Source: Arsenophonus sp031446125
GTDB taxonomy: Bacteria > Pseudomonadota > Gammaproteobacteria > Enterobacterales > Enterobacteriaceae
NCBI GenBank assembly: GCA_031446125.1
Contig: CP132909.1
Coordinates: 186,001-250,000 of the forward strand
Direction: 5' to 3'
DNA: 64,000 nt
Part shown: piece after piece, positions 48,129 to 58,456 of the stretch
How positions within the stretch are numbered: position 1 is the stretch's first letter
How the letters are laid out: every line of letters begins with the position of its first letter
The notes under the pieces: generated by a model
What the model was told of the DNA's origin: nothing
The model's database searches: none
What the model saw: the letters and a program-made list of their open reading frames with translations, nothing else
Translations under genes and position numbers: made by a program

Positions 48129-49628
48129 TTACATATAAATAATTTTAGGTCTTATATGATTAATGTAATTATAATAATGGACTAAAAAATAACAAATACG
48201 CTCCATAAGACGATTCCATAATGGACGTTTTTTCCAGTTTTTATGCATTAACGCTATAGAACGAGTTATATAATCTTTTTGAATTAACGTTAAATGATTA
48301 CCAAATCTTTTATCATCAATAACAACAGTAATTTCAAAATTTAGCCAAAGACTTCTCATATCTAAATTTACTGACCCAATCAAACTTAATTGACCATCTA
48401 TAGATATACTTTTGGTGTGTAAAAGCCCATCATTAAATTGATAAATTTTTACTCCTGCTTCTAATAATTCAGAATAAAAAGCTCGACTTGCCCAACCTAC
48501 TAAAAAAGAATTATTTTGATTCGGAATGACCATTAATACTTCGACACCTCTCATCGCTGTACCGCAAATTGCATGTATTAAATTATCAGTTGGTACAAAA
48601 TAAGGAGTCGTAAGAATCAATTGTTTTCGAGCAGAAAAAATAGCAAGTATTAATGATTGCTGTATTAGTTCTTTTTGGAAACCAGGACCTGAAGGAATCA
48701 CTTGAGTTGTATGAACTTTTGTTTTTTTAAATTTTCTTATGTTTGTATCAGAAAAGATTGGTGAAATATGTTGGCCGGTTTCCATTTCCCAATCAAATGC
48801 ATATATAATACTTAATATGTTTGAAATAGGGCCCTCCATACGAACGATAATATCTATCCATTGTCCTACATCTAAATTTTGTTTAAAATACCGTGGATCC
48901 ACCATGTTCATGCTACCAACATAAGAAATATTATTATCAATAATAATCATTTTTCTATGTTGACGAAGATCTATTCGACGAAAAAAAAGCCGAAATAAAT
49001 TCACTTTTAGTGATTCTATTAATTCTATCCCTGCTTCTTTCATTTTTTTTGGTTCTTCACTATGAAAGAATGACCAACTACCAGCAGAGTCAACCATGAT
49101 TCTACAGTGTACACCACGTTTTACTGCATTAATTAATGCTTCTGTAACTTTGTCAACTAATCCTCCGGATTGCCAAATATAAAATACCATTTCTATATTA
49201 TAAGATGCTAAGTTAATATCTTTTATGATTGCATTTATAGAATCTTGATAATTTGTTAAAAGTTGAAGATTATTTCCTTTGACTCCTGAAATCCCCTGTT
49301 GTTTTTTACATAATGAAAACAAAGGTGCAGCTATTTGGCTTTTATGTTTACAAAAAATATATTTTGATTGATTAATTTTTGATATTAAATTTTCAAATGA
49401 AGCCCACATATTTTTTATTTTTATTATTCGTCTTTTTCCCAGACGCAATTCTCCAAAAATTAAATACGATATTACTCCTATCAGTGGAATTATGTAGATA
49501 ATTAATATCCAGGTTAATGAAGAAGTTACTGGACGACTTTTTAATAAAATACGGATAGTAATTCCAGCAATAATGAGCCAGTACAAAAACATTAAAACCC
49601 AATGTAGTAATATGTCAAGAGTTATCAT
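48129..49628 (-). CDS. clsA: Cardiolipin synthase A
   Basis: ClsA makes cardiolipin from two phosphatidylglycerols in the inner membrane. The 499 residues (486 in E. coli) have two N-terminal membrane helices and two phospholipase-D HKD motifs, HRKMIIIDN and HTKSISIDG, with GSMNMVDPRYFKQ and GSVNLDMRSLWLNFE after them. The additional length is at the C-terminus. It is convergent with ychE. Confidence 0.95.
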   Translation of the reverse strand: MITLDILLHWVLMFLYWLIIAGITIRILLKSRPVTSSLTWILIIYIIPLIGVISYLIFGELRLGKRRIIKIKNMWASFENLISKINQSKYIFCKHKSQIAAPLFSLCKKQQGISGVKGNNLQLLTNYQDSINAIIKDINLASYNIEMVFYIWQSGGLVDKVTEALINAVKRGVHCRIMVDSAGSWSFFHSEEPKKMKEAGIELIESLKVNLFRLFFRRIDLRQHRKMIIIDNNISYVGSMNMVDPRYFKQNLDVGQWIDIIVRMEGPISNILSIIYAFDWEMETGQHISPIFSDTNIRKFKKTKVHTTQVIPSGPGFQKELIQQSLILAIFSARKQLILTTPYFVPTDNLIHAICGTAMRGVEVLMVIPNQNNSFLVGWASRAFYSELLEAGVKIYQFNDGLLHTKSISIDGQLSLIGSVNLDMRSLWLNFEITVVIDDKRFGNHLTLIQKDYITRSIALMHKNWKKRPLWNRLMERICYFLVHYYNYINHIRPKIIYM

Positions 49629-50137
49629 AAATAAATATATTCCTATTTAACATTTATAGCATTACTATGAACTACAGGATTCTGTATATAGCAAAAAAAA
49701 ATATAAAATTGAAAGTTTTTTTTATCAATATTTTAAAGATGATAATATTTTCATTATTTTATAATGCCATTCAGTAAATTATATTAGAAAGGTATCTAAT
49801 ATTAGATATGGTTGATTTGTATTGCAAATAAACTGTACTTTTATTTTTAAAATATAGGTTTTATAAATAGTATAATATGGTGCATATTTTTATAAAAAAT
49901 ATGATTACAATTTCTTATAAAAGATTTGATTTATATTAATAATTTTAAAAAAATATTTATAAGTATTAATACAGTTAATAAATTTTATTTTATAACAATA
50001 AAAATAGAAAAAATATTATTTATTAATATTAAATTTTAGCATATATTTTTAGCATACATAAATAATAAATAACTTGTATATTTATTTTCACGAGTAAAAA
50101 TAAAAAATATTTTTTTTAAAGCAAATAAACTGCATGA
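49629..50137. other. A/T-rich spacer between yciC and clsA
   Basis: About 510 bases. In E. coli, kch, yciI, tonB, yciA and yciB lie between cls and yciC; none is recognisable, so tonB-dependent uptake is not encoded here. Confidence 0.6.
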
Positions 50138-50884
50138 TTATTTTTTATCTAACATATAGAGGCGAAAAAAATAAATTAATATAAAAGAAGTTAGCAAATT
50201 ATTTGATGTAAAAGATATCAAGTTGTTTATTATACTTGGAAAAATATGCAATTTTCCAATAAAAACAGTAATAAATATTTGTAAGACTACCCAAAATAAT
50301 AAGATCGATAAAATTAACCACCAATGACGAAATGCTATTTCAAAGCTTTTAGTAATGGCTAAAAGTGGCATTATATTTTTAACATTTATTAAAATGATCG
50401 GAGATAAAGAAAATCCGATAGCAAAAATAATACCTGGTAAAATAAAAAAAATGAAACCAAAATAAATTATAATACTGCAAATTATTAAAAGAATAATCAT
50501 TTTTGGTAATGTGTTTAATGAAAGTATAAAAGCTTGGAGTACATGAATATGATTACCTTTAGTTATTTCTAATAAGTAAGTAAGCACTGAAGAAACCAAT
50601 AAGATTAATCCGATAAAAATTGCTGTAAATGATAACAGTGAAACCCGCATGATAATACTTATTTCTTTTTCAGATAATTGATTTATCCAATTGGAAAGCG
50701 AAATAGAATGATTTTGGTTCATAAAATTCTTAATAATTGTTTCTACCTCTTGTAGAGGTACAAAAAAATAATATAATATTAAACTAATAGTTGCTGAAAT
50801 TAATGATAATAAAAAAATATCATTTAATTGATTTTTGAAAAAATTATAGCTATCGCTTATGAGAGAATTACTTATTATGTACAT
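50138..50884 (-). CDS. yciC: UPF0259 family membrane protein YciC
   Basis: YciC is an inner-membrane protein with about six hydrophobic helices and no known reaction; a link to envelope or outer-membrane homeostasis has been proposed for E. coli. The 248 residues match the family in length (247), the N-terminal SDSYNFFKNQLNDIFLLSL, the central FFILPGIIFAIGFSLSPII segment and the C-terminal LIYFFRLYML. Composition is extremely Ile/Leu/Phe-rich. It follows the cls block as in E. coli. Confidence 0.9.
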   Translation of the reverse strand: MYIISNSLISDSYNFFKNQLNDIFLLSLISATISLILYYFFVPLQEVETIIKNFMNQNHSISLSNWINQLSEKEISIIMRVSLLSFTAIFIGLILLVSSVLTYLLEITKGNHIHVLQAFILSLNTLPKMIILLIICSIIIYFGFIFFILPGIIFAIGFSLSPIILINVKNIMPLLAITKSFEIAFRHWWLILSILLFWVVLQIFITVFIGKLHIFPSIINNLISFTSNNLLTSFILIYFFRLYMLDKK

Positions 50885-51110
50885 AAAAACTGATTCCTAC
50901 TAATTAATGTTTTCATGAAATTTATATATTATATTTTAACTAATAGGTAAGTAAGCTTACAGTATTCTTAATTTCTATTTCTAATACAAATTATTACAAT
51001 GTTGATTGTATGTTTTATACTATAATATAATAAAAATTTTTATAAAAAGTTGAAATATTTTTATATGGGTACATATTATTGTACCCATACAAAGCATACG
51101 TTATAAAAAA

Positions 51111-51698
51111 TCATATTTTTCCGACTAAATCTAATGATGGGGACAATGTCGGGTCACCTATTTTCCATTTTGCCGGACAAACTTCTCCTGGATGTTTGGC
51201 TACATATTGTATAGCTTGAATTTTACGTAATAGATCTGATGCATTACGTCCAATAACTTCAGATGTAATTTCAACTGCTTGAATAATACCTTTTGGATCA
51301 ATAATAAATGTACCACGTTCAGCTAAGCCTAATTCCTTTTCTTCACCATTTTCATAGTATTTTCGCATAACATCAAAATTACGAGTTAATTGCCAATTAG
51401 AATCACCAATCATTGCATATTTTATTTTTCTAATTGTTGCTGAATTAGTGTGCCATTCTTTATGACTAAAATGAGTATCTGTTGAAATAGCATAAATTTC
51501 TACACCTATTTTTTTAAATTCTTCATAATGATCAGCTAAGTCACCTAGTTCTGTAGGACAAACAAAAGTAAAATCAGCAGGATAAAAGAAAAAAACATTC
51601 CATTTACCTTTAATATCTTTTTCAGATATATGAATAAATTTTCCATTTTGGAATGCAGTATTTAAAAATGGTTTAATTGATGTATTAACTAACGACAT
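51111..51698 (-). CDS. ahpC: Alkyl hydroperoxide reductase peroxiredoxin AhpC
   Basis: AhpC is a 2-Cys peroxiredoxin that reduces hydrogen peroxide and organic peroxides. From MSLVNTSIKPF (GGAG upstream at good spacing; the frame from 51725 adds nine unsupported residues) it has 195 residues. The peroxidatic cysteine is C47 in FTFVCPTELGD and the resolving cysteine is in HPGEVCPAKW; the end SLDLVGKI is conserved. There is an eight-residue insertion near residues 113-120 (KYYENGEEKE region) relative to E. coli. AhpF is not encoded nearby; TrxB or GrxA might supply electrons. Confidence 0.96.
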   Translation of the reverse strand: MSLVNTSIKPFLNTAFQNGKFIHISEKDIKGKWNVFFFYPADFTFVCPTELGDLADHYEEFKKIGVEIYAISTDTHFSHKEWHTNSATIRKIKYAMIGDSNWQLTRNFDVMRKYYENGEEKELGLAERGTFIIDPKGIIQAVEITSEVIGRNASDLLRKIQAIQYVAKHPGEVCPAKWKIGDPTLSPSLDLVGKI

Positions 51699-51829
51699 TG
51701 TATTGCTCCTGTATGTTATTGTCATAAAATATTAAATATAAAATATAATAATTTTTAAGATAAGTAAATTTTTACTTTAAATATCATTAAGTAAATATTT
51801 ATTTTTGATTTTAAAAATTCAAAAAAAAT

Positions 51830-52525
51830 TTATAAATTTTTTTTTGATCTTTGATCATCAATAGTGACATCTTTAGGTGGTATAAATTGAAATTTTTTTT
51901 TATCAATATTATTTAATGCTTGTCTTTTAAAATTATAAGAGATTTTTTGTCCATTTTCTTCTACTGTACTAAACTCTTGAATAGTACCATTCAATTTAAT
52001 AGTAATAGAAAAAAAAAATTGATTATTTTTTTTTCCTTTTAATATAAATTTATTGTCATTTTGAATAACGTGATAAGATTTCCAATCTATAGCATTTTTA
52101 CGAGTTATTAATATAAATGGAGTATTAACCATAGTTTCTTTTAATAAAGAAATGGTTACTTGTTTGATGAGTGGATTGTAAAACCAGAGATTCTTACCAT
52201 CAGCAATTAAAAAATTTTCATCTGGTGATGTGAGATGCCAATGAAATAAATTGGGGCGTTTTATCCATAATTCTCCTTTGCCTTCTTGAATTATATTTCC
52301 ATCAATACTAATAACATTTTGTATAAAATTAGCATAAAAACTATTAATTTTATTTAAACGAATTTGTAATTCTTTAGAAGCATTTGCATTTACTGGAATA
52401 ATATAAAAATTGATAATTAATATTATTAATATTGTGATATTTTTAATTAAAAAACTAACTTTTTTAGTTTTATTATACTCATTAATTACTAATTTTTTTG
52501 AATAAGATTTCACGATGAATACCAT
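51830..52525 (-). CDS. lolA: Outer-membrane lipoprotein carrier LolA
   Basis: LolA carries lipoproteins across the periplasm from LolCDE to LolB. The mature part (from about SKELQIRLNKINSFYANFIQ) keeps GKGELWIKRPNLFHWHLTSPDE, DGKNLWFYNPLIKQVT, NTPFILI and the DVTIDDQR end. The precursor is 231 residues against 203 because the N-terminus is longer: about 27 mostly polar residues precede the hydrophobic signal core. A GTG at codon 5 is an alternative start. It follows ftsK on the same strand, as in E. coli, and serves the lipoprotein client BamE. Confidence 0.92.
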   Translation of the reverse strand: MVFIVKSYSKKLVINEYNKTKKVSFLIKNITILIILIINFYIIPVNANASKELQIRLNKINSFYANFIQNVISIDGNIIQEGKGELWIKRPNLFHWHLTSPDENFLIADGKNLWFYNPLIKQVTISLLKETMVNTPFILITRKNAIDWKSYHVIQNDNKFILKGKKNNQFFFSITIKLNGTIQEFSTVEENGQKISYNFKRQALNNIDKKKFQFIPPKDVTIDDQRSKKNL

Positions 52526-52699
52526 TATGAATTAATATGTTAACTTATATCTTAATTTTTTGTTTTTTAAATTAATTTTAATTTTTTATTAAAATTAATA
52601 CAAAATTAACGTTAAATATTCGATATAAACACTTTCTGTTTTATAATGATCATTTTAAAAAAACATAATAAAAATAATAAATCTGTTTTTTATTTATTT

Positions 52700-55279
52700 T
52701 TAATTACTATCATTATTTTCAATTATATGATCAATATAATTAGGTTTTCCTCTTTTTTTCCAATCTTGAACTACATTTTGTACTTCCTGATCTTGCACAA
52801 AAGCACCATGTACACGAATTGGAATAGATGAATTAGAAGGTAAATAAAGCATATCCCCCATTCCTAATAAAGATTCGGCACCACTTTGATCTAAAATTGT
52901 GCGAGAATCTATTTTGCTTGATACCGCAAAAGCAATTCTGGTAGGTATATTAGCTTTAATTAAGCCTGTAATAACATCAACAGATGGTCTTTGTGTTGCT
53001 AATATTAGATGAATACCTGCTGCTCTAGCTTTTTGTGTTAAACGGGTAATTAAATTTTCTACTTGTTTTCCAGATGTCATTATTAAATCAGCAAATTCAT
53101 CTATTATGATAACAATATAAGGTTCTTTTTTGATTATTGAATCTTGGATATTATCATGATTAATTATATTATTTTCTTGTATAGATGGATTTAATATTTT
53201 TTCTGAAATATTAGCATTTTTTTGAATTTTTTTATTATAGCTTGATAAATTTTTTACTCCTAAGGCTGACATAATTTTATAACGACGTTCCATTTCATTT
53301 ATACACCAATGTAGTACATTAGAAGCACTTTTCATGTTTGTAACAACTTCAGTTAATAAATGAGGAATCCCTTCATAAGTAGAAAGTTCTAACATTTTCG
53401 GATCAACCATAATAAAACGTACATCTTTAGGATTTGCTTTATATAAAATACTTATTATCATAGCATTTAACCAAACTGATTTTCCTGAACCTGTTGTGCC
53501 TGCAACCAATAAATGTGGCATCTTTTTAAGATCTGCAATTACTGGTTTGCCTTCGATATCTTTTCCTAAAACAATAGTTAATGGTGATGAGTGATAGCGG
53601 AAAATATCACAATCTAGTACTTCTCTTAAAAAAACTGTATGACGTTTTTTATTAGGTAATTCTAATCCTATATAAGGCGTACCAGGTATTACATCAACAA
53701 TACGCACTGTTGTTACTGATAAAGAACGTGCTAGATCTCTAGATAAATTAGTAATACGTATCGCTTTAACTCCAGGTGCTAAATTTAGTTCAAATCTAGT
53801 AATAACAGGTCCTGCAGAAAACCCTACAACTTTAGCTTTTATGCGATAATCTCTTAATTTTTCTTCAATAATACAAGACATTTTTTTAAGAAAAAAAGTA
53901 TTAATAGGTTTATTGTGTATTTGATGATTTATTAGTAATGTTAGTGATGGCATATTTGTGTTGATTGCTTTTGATAAAATTTCTTTATTAGAATCTAAAA
54001 AATACCCAAGATTTTTTTCTTTTTTACAATTATTTCTGGATAATTTTTTGTGTGATTTTTTTTTGTTTTTATCAGATTTTATATTGAATATTTTATAAAA
54101 TTGCTTTTTAAATAAATGTTTTAATAAATATTTTTTTTGTATGCCAAATGTTTTTTGATAAATTTTTCTATATGTCAATGATTGAATAAGATTAAACAAA
54201 ATAATTAGATTGATTTTATTTTTGATTTTTAATGCTACAGATTTAAAATTAATGTTATTATTTTTTTTATTTGTTTTTATTTTTTTTTGTGGTAAAAGAA
54301 ATAATTTATTTGAGTTTACAATTTTTTTTGTTTTATTTTTATATACACGATTTGTATTTGATATTTTTGATTTATGTACATTATTATAATTTATTGTTGA
54401 TTTTATAGTAGCAAGGTTATTATCTTTATCTTCTATATCTGGTATTGTTAATTTATTAATATTTTTTTTTAATATTTGATTTTTTTTGATATTATTAGAA
54501 TTTTTTTTTGATATTTTTGAATATTCGTGAATTTTTAAACTTGAAAAAAGTACATTTTTGTAATTATTATTTGAGCGATCTTTTTTTTTCTTATTTTTAT
54601 CATTGAATCTATTAGAACAAATTGAAATATAAAAGTTTGTTATTTTATAATAATTATAAAAAGAAACAATATACTTTCTCAGTATTAGTATTATTCTTAT
54701 AATTACTTCTCCAATTTTTTCTATTATGTTTATCCATGAAAAATCAATCAATAATGTTAAACTAATAATCCAAATACATAATAATATCAATGTTGTTCCC
54801 AAAATATTAAACCAAGGAAGCATAGCATTGCTCACAATACTACCAAGAATTCCACCAGAAGAAAAATAAGCTGAATCATCTATATTAAGAGTAAACAATG
54901 CACAAGAAGAAATCATTAATGTAATTATGCCGATTAAACGTAAGGATAAAATAAAAAAATCAACATAATTTTTCTTATCTATATGTTTAAATATCTTGAA
55001 AAATCCTATGATCATTAATAATGGTATTGAATAACTTAACATTCCAATGCTTGTGAAAAGAATATCAACTACATATGCTCCAACACTTCCAGCTAAATTT
55101 TTTATTGCTGTATCTGAAGTTTTTTGTGACCAACTAGAGTCAGAAGGATTAAAACTTATAAGTGCTATTATAAAAAAAAATATTAATACACCTATTACAA
55201 GCAAAGTAATTTCGACTATTATTCTTTTATAATTATTTTTTTTTGATTTTATTTGTTTTTTTTCTTTATATGCTTGCAC
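52700..55279 (-). CDS. ftsK: DNA translocase FtsK, lacking the gamma domain
   Basis: FtsK couples septum formation to chromosome segregation. The 859 residues begin with the four-helix membrane domain (FNPSDSSWSQ and SGGILGSIVSN), followed by a short lysine/asparagine-rich linker. The RecA-like motor follows (PGPVITRFE-like segment AGPVITRFELNLAPGVKA, Walker A GTTGSGKSVW, Walker B IIIDEFADLI, ATQRPSVDVITG). It stops shortly after VHGAFVQDQEVQNVVQDW, so the winged-helix gamma domain that reads KOPS sites and activates XerD is absent (E. coli 1329 residues). Start codon GTG at 55279. ftsK-lolA order is conserved; lrp is missing upstream. Confidence 0.94.
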   Translation of the reverse strand: MQAYKEKKQIKSKKNNYKRIIVEITLLVIGVLIFFFIIALISFNPSDSSWSQKTSDTAIKNLAGSVGAYVVDILFTSIGMLSYSIPLLMIIGFFKIFKHIDKKNYVDFFILSLRLIGIITLMISSCALFTLNIDDSAYFSSGGILGSIVSNAMLPWFNILGTTLILLCIWIISLTLLIDFSWINIIEKIGEVIIRIILILRKYIVSFYNYYKITNFYISICSNRFNDKNKKKKDRSNNNYKNVLFSSLKIHEYSKISKKNSNNIKKNQILKKNINKLTIPDIEDKDNNLATIKSTINYNNVHKSKISNTNRVYKNKTKKIVNSNKLFLLPQKKIKTNKKNNNINFKSVALKIKNKINLIILFNLIQSLTYRKIYQKTFGIQKKYLLKHLFKKQFYKIFNIKSDKNKKKSHKKLSRNNCKKEKNLGYFLDSNKEILSKAINTNMPSLTLLINHQIHNKPINTFFLKKMSCIIEEKLRDYRIKAKVVGFSAGPVITRFELNLAPGVKAIRITNLSRDLARSLSVTTVRIVDVIPGTPYIGLELPNKKRHTVFLREVLDCDIFRYHSSPLTIVLGKDIEGKPVIADLKKMPHLLVAGTTGSGKSVWLNAMIISILYKANPKDVRFIMVDPKMLELSTYEGIPHLLTEVVTNMKSASNVLHWCINEMERRYKIMSALGVKNLSSYNKKIQKNANISEKILNPSIQENNIINHDNIQDSIIKKEPYIVIIIDEFADLIMTSGKQVENLITRLTQKARAAGIHLILATQRPSVDVITGLIKANIPTRIAFAVSSKIDSRTILDQSGAESLLGMGDMLYLPSNSSIPIRVHGAFVQDQEVQNVVQDWKKRGKPNYIDHIIENNDSN

Positions 55280-56036
55280 AAAATTGAGAACTCCATGTTT
55301 TTATGAATTTTAAAAGATAAGTGATAAAATTATGAATTATGTTTTTATTGGTTATTATTTATTAATATTTATTAATAAATTAATAAATTAAATTTTTAAT
55401 ATAGAGCTAATAATTATAATTAGATCGCAATAATTACAATTAATATTTTAGATTTGAGTTTAAGTTATTTTTTTATTTTTTGTATACATTTGCGAATAAC
55501 TTTTGTAAAAAAACAATTATTTAAATAATTGTTAATAAAGATTGATTTTTTTGCTTTATTTTTATTAATATATTTTAATTAGCATATTTTAAAAATGCTT
55601 TTTTTCTATATATTCATATTTTAATATAGTATAAATTATATTCTAAAGTTTTGAAAATTTGTTTTATTATAGCTTCAAATAAAAATATTTCATATCTTAT
55701 AATATATCTAAGATATATAAAATAATTATCATGAACAAAAATAAAATAAAATTTTTTATAAAAAACTAATTTTTAATGTTTAATGTTATAAAAAATGATA
55801 ATTTTCAATATTTAATAAGTCTATCAATGTTAGTTTATAAACTTTATATTGATAATATTTTTGACTAAAATTTAAAACTTTTTTATACATAATTTTTATA
55901 ATTTTTTTAAATGTAATAATATAACTGATAGCATAAAATATTTTCTGTTATAGATAAATTCATTTTTATTAATTTATAAAATGTTTATTTTTCATCATTC
56001 AAAGTGTTAATTTTTTTATTAAAACTGGATCATAAT
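55280..56036. other. A/T-rich spacer between divergent ftsK and trxB (lrp missing)
   Basis: About 760 bases. E. coli has lrp here; no remnant is readable. It should contain the two divergent promoters. The GGAT at 56027-56030 is the trxB ribosome-binding site. Confidence 0.6.
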
Positions 56037-57008
56037 ATGAATATTACTAATCATTATAAACTTATAATTTTAGGTTCTGGTCCTGCTGGTTATACTGCGG
56101 CTATTTATGCTGCTAGAGCATCTTTAAATCCCTTATTAATTACTGGTATCCAAAAAGGTGGGCAATTAACCATGGCCACGGAAGTTGAAAATTGGCCTGG
56201 TGATTATATTAAATTAATGGGACCTGTATTAATGGATAGAATGTTAAAACATACAAAAAAATTTATCGATGCAAAAAATATTATTCATGATCATATTCAT
56301 ACTATTAATTTAAAATGCAGACCTTTTGTATTAATTAGTAATAAAAAAAATACATATACATGTGATGCGCTGATTATTGCTACTGGAGCATCAGCTCGTT
56401 GCTTAAATTTATCTTCTGAAAAAAAATTTAAAGGTCATGGAGTGTCAGTTTGTGCTACCTGTGATGGTTTTTTTTATCTTAACAAAAAAGTTGCAGTTAT
56501 TGGTGGTGGAAATACTGCTATTGAAGAAACATTATATATGTCTAATATTGCTGCAGAAGTTCATCTTATTCATAGACGTTCAACTTTTCGGGCAGAAAAA
56601 ATTCTTATTCAAAGAATGATGCAAAAAGTAAAAAATGGAAATATTTTCTTACATACAAATTATATACTTGATGAAATATTAGGCGACAATAATGGTGTTA
56701 CTGGAATTAATTTACGTACAATTGATAACAAAAATATCAAAAAAACATTATTTTTAAATGGAGTATTTATTGCTATTGGTTATATCCCGAACACAGATAT
56801 TTTTAATAAACAATTAGAATTAAAAAATGGATATATTATAGTAAAAGGAGGGATGAATAATAATGCAACACAGACTTCTGTAGAAGGTGTTTTTGCTGCA
56901 GGTGATGTAATAGATCACGTTTATCGTCAAGCTATTACTTCATCGGCTACTGGCTGTATGGCAGCACTGGATGCCTCACGTTATTTAGAAAATTTATATG
57001 ATTTATGA
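56037..57008 (+). CDS. trxB: Thioredoxin reductase
   Basis: TrxB passes electrons from NADPH through FAD and a redox-active disulfide to thioredoxin. The 323 residues (321 in E. coli) have the FAD motif GSGPAGYTAAIYAARA, the active site CATCDG, the NADPH motif GGGNTAIEE and the second FAD motif GVFAAGDVIDH. The ATG at 56037 gives MNITNHYKLIILGSG, matching the E. coli N-terminus; the frame from GTG 56004 is too long. It is convergent with infA, an orientation that differs from E. coli. Confidence 0.96.
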   Translation: MNITNHYKLIILGSGPAGYTAAIYAARASLNPLLITGIQKGGQLTMATEVENWPGDYIKLMGPVLMDRMLKHTKKFIDAKNIIHDHIHTINLKCRPFVLISNKKNTYTCDALIIATGASARCLNLSSEKKFKGHGVSVCATCDGFFYLNKKVAVIGGGNTAIEETLYMSNIAAEVHLIHRRSTFRAEKILIQRMMQKVKNGNIFLHTNYILDEILGDNNGVTGINLRTIDNKNIKKTLFLNGVFIAIGYIPNTDIFNKQLELKNGYIIVKGGMNNNATQTSVEGVFAAGDVIDHVYRQAITSSATGCMAALDASRYLENLYDL

Positions 57009-57028
57009 TATGTATTATTTTTATGTGT

Positions 57029-57081
57029 ATAATACGTATTATGTTATATATTTATAGTTTTTTATTTTTAAAAATAAAAAA
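57029..57081. terminator. Two A/T palindromes between convergent trxB and infA
   Basis: A 14-base perfect palindrome (57029-57042, ATAATACGTATTAT) and a 24-base perfect palindrome (57058-57081, T6AT5 then its complement) lie in the 98-base gap. The second would form a T-flanked hairpin in either direction, so a bidirectional terminator is possible. Pure A/T stems are weak, hence low confidence. Confidence 0.35.
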
Positions 57082-57106
57082 ATTATTTTTATTTTAAAAA
57101 TTCAGT

Positions 57107-57325
57107 TTATCGACTACGAAAAACGATTCGACCCTTGCTTAAATCATATGGTGTTATTTCTACATTTACTTTATCTCCTGTTAAAATTCGGATATAATTT
57201 TTTCTCATTTTTCCAGAAATATGAGCAGTAATTATATGTCCATTTTCTAATTCAACTCGAAACATTGTATTAGGAAGTGTATCTAATACTTTACCCTGCA
57301 TTTCAATATTATCTTCTTTTGACAT
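57107..57325 (-). CDS. infA: Translation initiation factor IF-1
   Basis: IF-1 is the S1-type OB-fold protein that occupies the 30S A site during initiation. The 72 residues equal the E. coli length and are nearly identical, from MSKEDNIEMQGKVLDTLPNT to DLSKGRIVFRSR. GAGGGTTCA precedes the ATG on the minus strand. Every flanking gene of this block keeps E. coli-like relative orientation, but infA appears flipped. Confidence 0.98.
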   Translation of the reverse strand: MSKEDNIEMQGKVLDTLPNTMFRVELENGHIITAHISGKMRKNYIRILTGDKVNVEITPYDLSKGRIVFRSR

Positions 57326-58456
57326 TGAACCCTCTAAAATAAATTATTAAATCTAAATAATTTAATTTTTTTAAAACTTTTTTGATTTTAAAAATAAAAC
57401 ATAGCAATAGTTTTAAAAACTATTATCATGAATACAATGTTATGTCAAATATAAATATTTATAATATATACTTTTGGTATATACTTAATTTTATTTTATA
57501 CACTCTTTAATTTAAATTATTTTTTAATTTTTGAAATAAAAGGAATATCAAATGTTTTAAATTTATTTAAATATGAATAATTTCTTTATTTGTATATTAT
57601 TTTTTATTAATATTTACATTTTTATTTATTAATTTTTTTTATTTAAAGTTGGAAATCACTTATAAATTTATTAAATTATATCTTTTAATTTTTATTTTAA
57701 TGATTATATTATTTTTTATAATATGCATATATTTTTTTTATGTCTCATATTTTTAATGTTTATTTAATGTTTATTTTTGAATATATGAATAAAAAAGTAC
57801 ATGTGAAATATCATCAAAAAACTGATAATAATTTATGTATAGATATAATTTATGTATTTATTTTTATTTTAATTTCAAATTATTTATTTAAGAAAACATC
57901 TTGACTGCACAAGAATTTTATGTGATCTTTAAAAAACTTCTTTATGATATTTTCTTAATTAATAGCAATTTTAAAAAAATTGTATTTTTTATTAGATTTA
58001 ATATTTTTTTTAATTTTTTATAATTCATAAGATTATTTTTTTTAATCAAAATTTGTGTAAGAAGAAAAATATTTATCAAAATATATATTGAAATAAATCT
58101 TTTTTATATTCAATGAAAATACTAATATTATTTATATTTTTATTTTAGATAATAAATTTTTTATGCTTTATTATATTTTTTATCAAAGTAAAATTTCAAA
58201 TTTTTAAAAAATTAATCATAATATTTAAAGTTTTTTTTTTCTTCTAATTTTTAAAAAATACAAGTTTTGCTATACAGCATAATTATAAGAAAAATATATT
58301 TTTTTTATTTATTTTTTAATGAAATTTATCATTAGTATTATAAACTAAATCAATCAAATATTTAGTTTTTAAAAATTTATTTTTTAAAAAATAACACTTT
58401 GTCTTAATATTTGATTAATTTTATTATTTTTTATTTGTTTTTTTTATTTTATCAGA
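57326..58456. other. 1.1 kb A/T-rich spacer between infA and artP
   Basis: Gene-free; in E. coli many genes including clpA, clpS and the serW tRNA lie between infA and artP. No tRNA remains here. It must contain the promoters for infA and the art operon. Confidence 0.6.

Noticed and set aside
57326..58456. Possible serW tRNA near infA, as in E. coli
   Set aside because: No T-arm-like GTTCGAATC or paired acceptor stem on either strand in this spacer.
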